DNA from: Aquimonas sp044344935
GTDB lineage: Bacteria; Pseudomonadota; Gammaproteobacteria; Xanthomonadales; Xanthomonadaceae
Direction: 5' to 3'
NCBI GenBank assembly: GCA_044344935.1
Contig: JBIJCA010000264.1
Location: forward strand, 1-6,441
Length of the DNA: 6,441 bases
The position numbers were made by a program, and so were the translations under genes. Under the pieces are notes generated by a model. It did no database searches, had not been told where the DNA came from, and saw only the letters and a list, made by a program, of their open reading frames with translations. Shown here in pieces: positions 5,440 through 6,441 of the stretch; the first letter of the stretch is position 1, and every line of letters begins with the position of its first letter.

Positions 5440-6441
5440 ATGACGGTGCTCAGCGTAGTGGACGCCTTGCGGGGCGATGAATACGTCGGCCAAGTGGTCA
5501 GCGTGCGGGGCTGGGTACGTACCCGCCGGGACTCCAAGGCCGGGCTGAGCTTCGTCAACGTATCCGACGGCAGCTGCTTCGACCCGATACAGGTGGTGGC
5601 GCCCGCCGAGCTTTCCAACTACGAGAGTGCCGTCAAGCACCTGACCGCGGGCTGCGCGCTGGTCGCCACGGGCGAGCTGGTGCCATCGACGGGTCAAGGG
5701 CAACGCTTCGAGCTGAAGGCCAGCTCGATCGAGGTGGTCGGCTGGGTTGACGATCCCGAGACCTACCCCATCCAGCCCAAACCGCACTCGCTGGAGTTCC
5801 TGCGCGAAGTTGCGCACCTGCGTCCGCGCACCAATCTGTTCGGCGCGGTCACCCGCATCCGTCATTGTCTGGCGCAGGCGGTACACCGCTTCTTTCACGA
5901 GAACGGCTTCTACTGGATCAACACGCCAATCATCACCACGTCGGACGCCGAAGGCGCCGGGCAGATGTTTCGCGTGTCCACGCTCGATCTCGCCAACCTG
6001 CCCCGCACGGACAAGGGTGCGGTCGACTTTACGCGTGACTTCTTCGGCAAGGAGGCCTTCCTCACCGTATCGGGCCAGCTCAACGTCGAGGCCTACTGCC
6101 TCGCGCTCAGCAAGGTGTACACCTTCGGTCCGACCTTCCGCGCCGAGAACTCGAACACCACCCGGCACCTGGCGGAGTTCTGGATGATCGAACCCGAGAT
6201 CGCGTTCGCCGATCTGAACGATGACGCCAACCTGGCCGAGGCTTTCCTCAAGTATCTGTTCCAGGCCGTGCTGAACGAGCGTGGCGACGACATGGCCTTC
6301 ATCGCAGATCGCGTCGAGAAGTCCGCCATCAGCCGCCTGCAGACCTTCATCGACGCTCCCTTCGAACGTATCGACTACAGCGAAGCCATCGGGCTGCTGC
6401 AGAAGTCCGGTCGTCGTTTCGACTTCCCGGTCGAATGGGGC
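5440..6441 (+). CDS. asnS: Asparaginyl-tRNA synthetase, 3' end off the window
   Basis: The first 334 codons are visible, of about 465 in the family. This class II enzyme charges tRNA-Asn with asparagine in the cytosol. The N-terminal OB-fold anticodon-binding domain (about 15-102) includes VSVRGWVRTRRDSKAGLSFV and CFDPIQVV. The catalytic domain starts near HLRPRTNLFGAVTRIR (about 126-141). It contains the motif 1 region ENGFYWINTPIIT (154-166), EGAGQMF, FLTVSGQLNVEAYCLA (207-222), and motif 2 as FGPTFRAENSNTTRHLAEFW (229-248). The NVEAY and AENSNT blocks mark AsnRS rather than AspRS. Motif 3 lies beyond the window. ATG at 5440 follows GAGG by five bases. The frame is open to the last base with no defect. 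Its presence implies direct charging of tRNA-Asn. Confidence 0.97.
   Translation, partial: MTVLSVVDALRGDEYVGQVVSVRGWVRTRRDSKAGLSFVNVSDGSCFDPIQVVAPAELSNYESAVKHLTAGCALVATGELVPSTGQGQRFELKASSIEVVGWVDDPETYPIQPKPHSLEFLREVAHLRPRTNLFGAVTRIRHCLAQAVHRFFHENGFYWINTPIITTSDAEGAGQMFRVSTLDLANLPRTDKGAVDFTRDFFGKEAFLTVSGQLNVEAYCLALSKVYTFGPTFRAENSNTTRHLAEFWMIEPEIAFADLNDDANLAEAFLKYLFQAVLNERGDDMAFIADRVEKSAISRLQTFIDAPFERIDYSEAIGLLQKSGRRFDFPVEWG

Noticed and set aside
5356..6168. A 270-codon open frame on the minus strand opposite asnS.
   Set aside because: It is antisense to a clear AsnRS reading frame and covers the asnS promoter region. Its composition is that of a codon-position shadow.

Overview
This window looks like ordinary core chromosome from a high-G+C gammaproteobacterium, probably related to the Xanthomonadales/Lysobacterales. 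That placement is inferred from gene order and protein style and was not tested by a search. The block rpsF-rpsR-rplI-dnaB-alr is conserved in Gammaproteobacteria. Here priB, found between rpsF and rpsR in Escherichia coli, is absent. The IscA-type protein is a solitary gene rather than part of an isc operon. I see no insertion sequence, prophage, CRISPR array, toxin-antitoxin pair, tRNA, rRNA or other sign of recent transfer.

Layout. From 1 to 5316 every gene is on the minus strand, so transcription runs from high to low coordinates. In that order: iscA (5316-4990), then the ribosomal protein operon rpsF-rpsR-rplI (4815-3613), with a promoter near 4919-4947, a hairpin-rich leader and a strong intrinsic terminator at 3562-3587. 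Next comes the replicative helicase gene dnaB (3354-1942), which has its own upstream region with a perfect DnaA box. It is translationally coupled through a 4-base GTGA overlap to alr (1945-869), alanine racemase. After a 180-base gap comes a diiron metallo-beta-lactamase-fold gene (688 to beyond base 1). On the plus strand, asnS starts at 5440 and runs off the right edge. It is divergent from iscA, and the 123-base gap between them has overlapping divergent promoter candidates and a perfect 18-base palindrome.

How the genes relate. The ribosomal proteins, asparaginyl-tRNA synthetase, replicative helicase, iron-sulfur carrier and cell-wall D-alanine enzyme are housekeeping functions of growing cells. 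The likely regulatory themes are S6:S18 autoregulation of the rpsF leader, DnaA acting on dnaB, and shared control of iscA and asnS.

No undescribed multi-gene system is visible. The points most worth a second look are the iscA/asnS palindrome, the DnaA box in front of dnaB, the rpsF leader, and the diiron protein at the left edge. The two edge genes are incomplete in this window.
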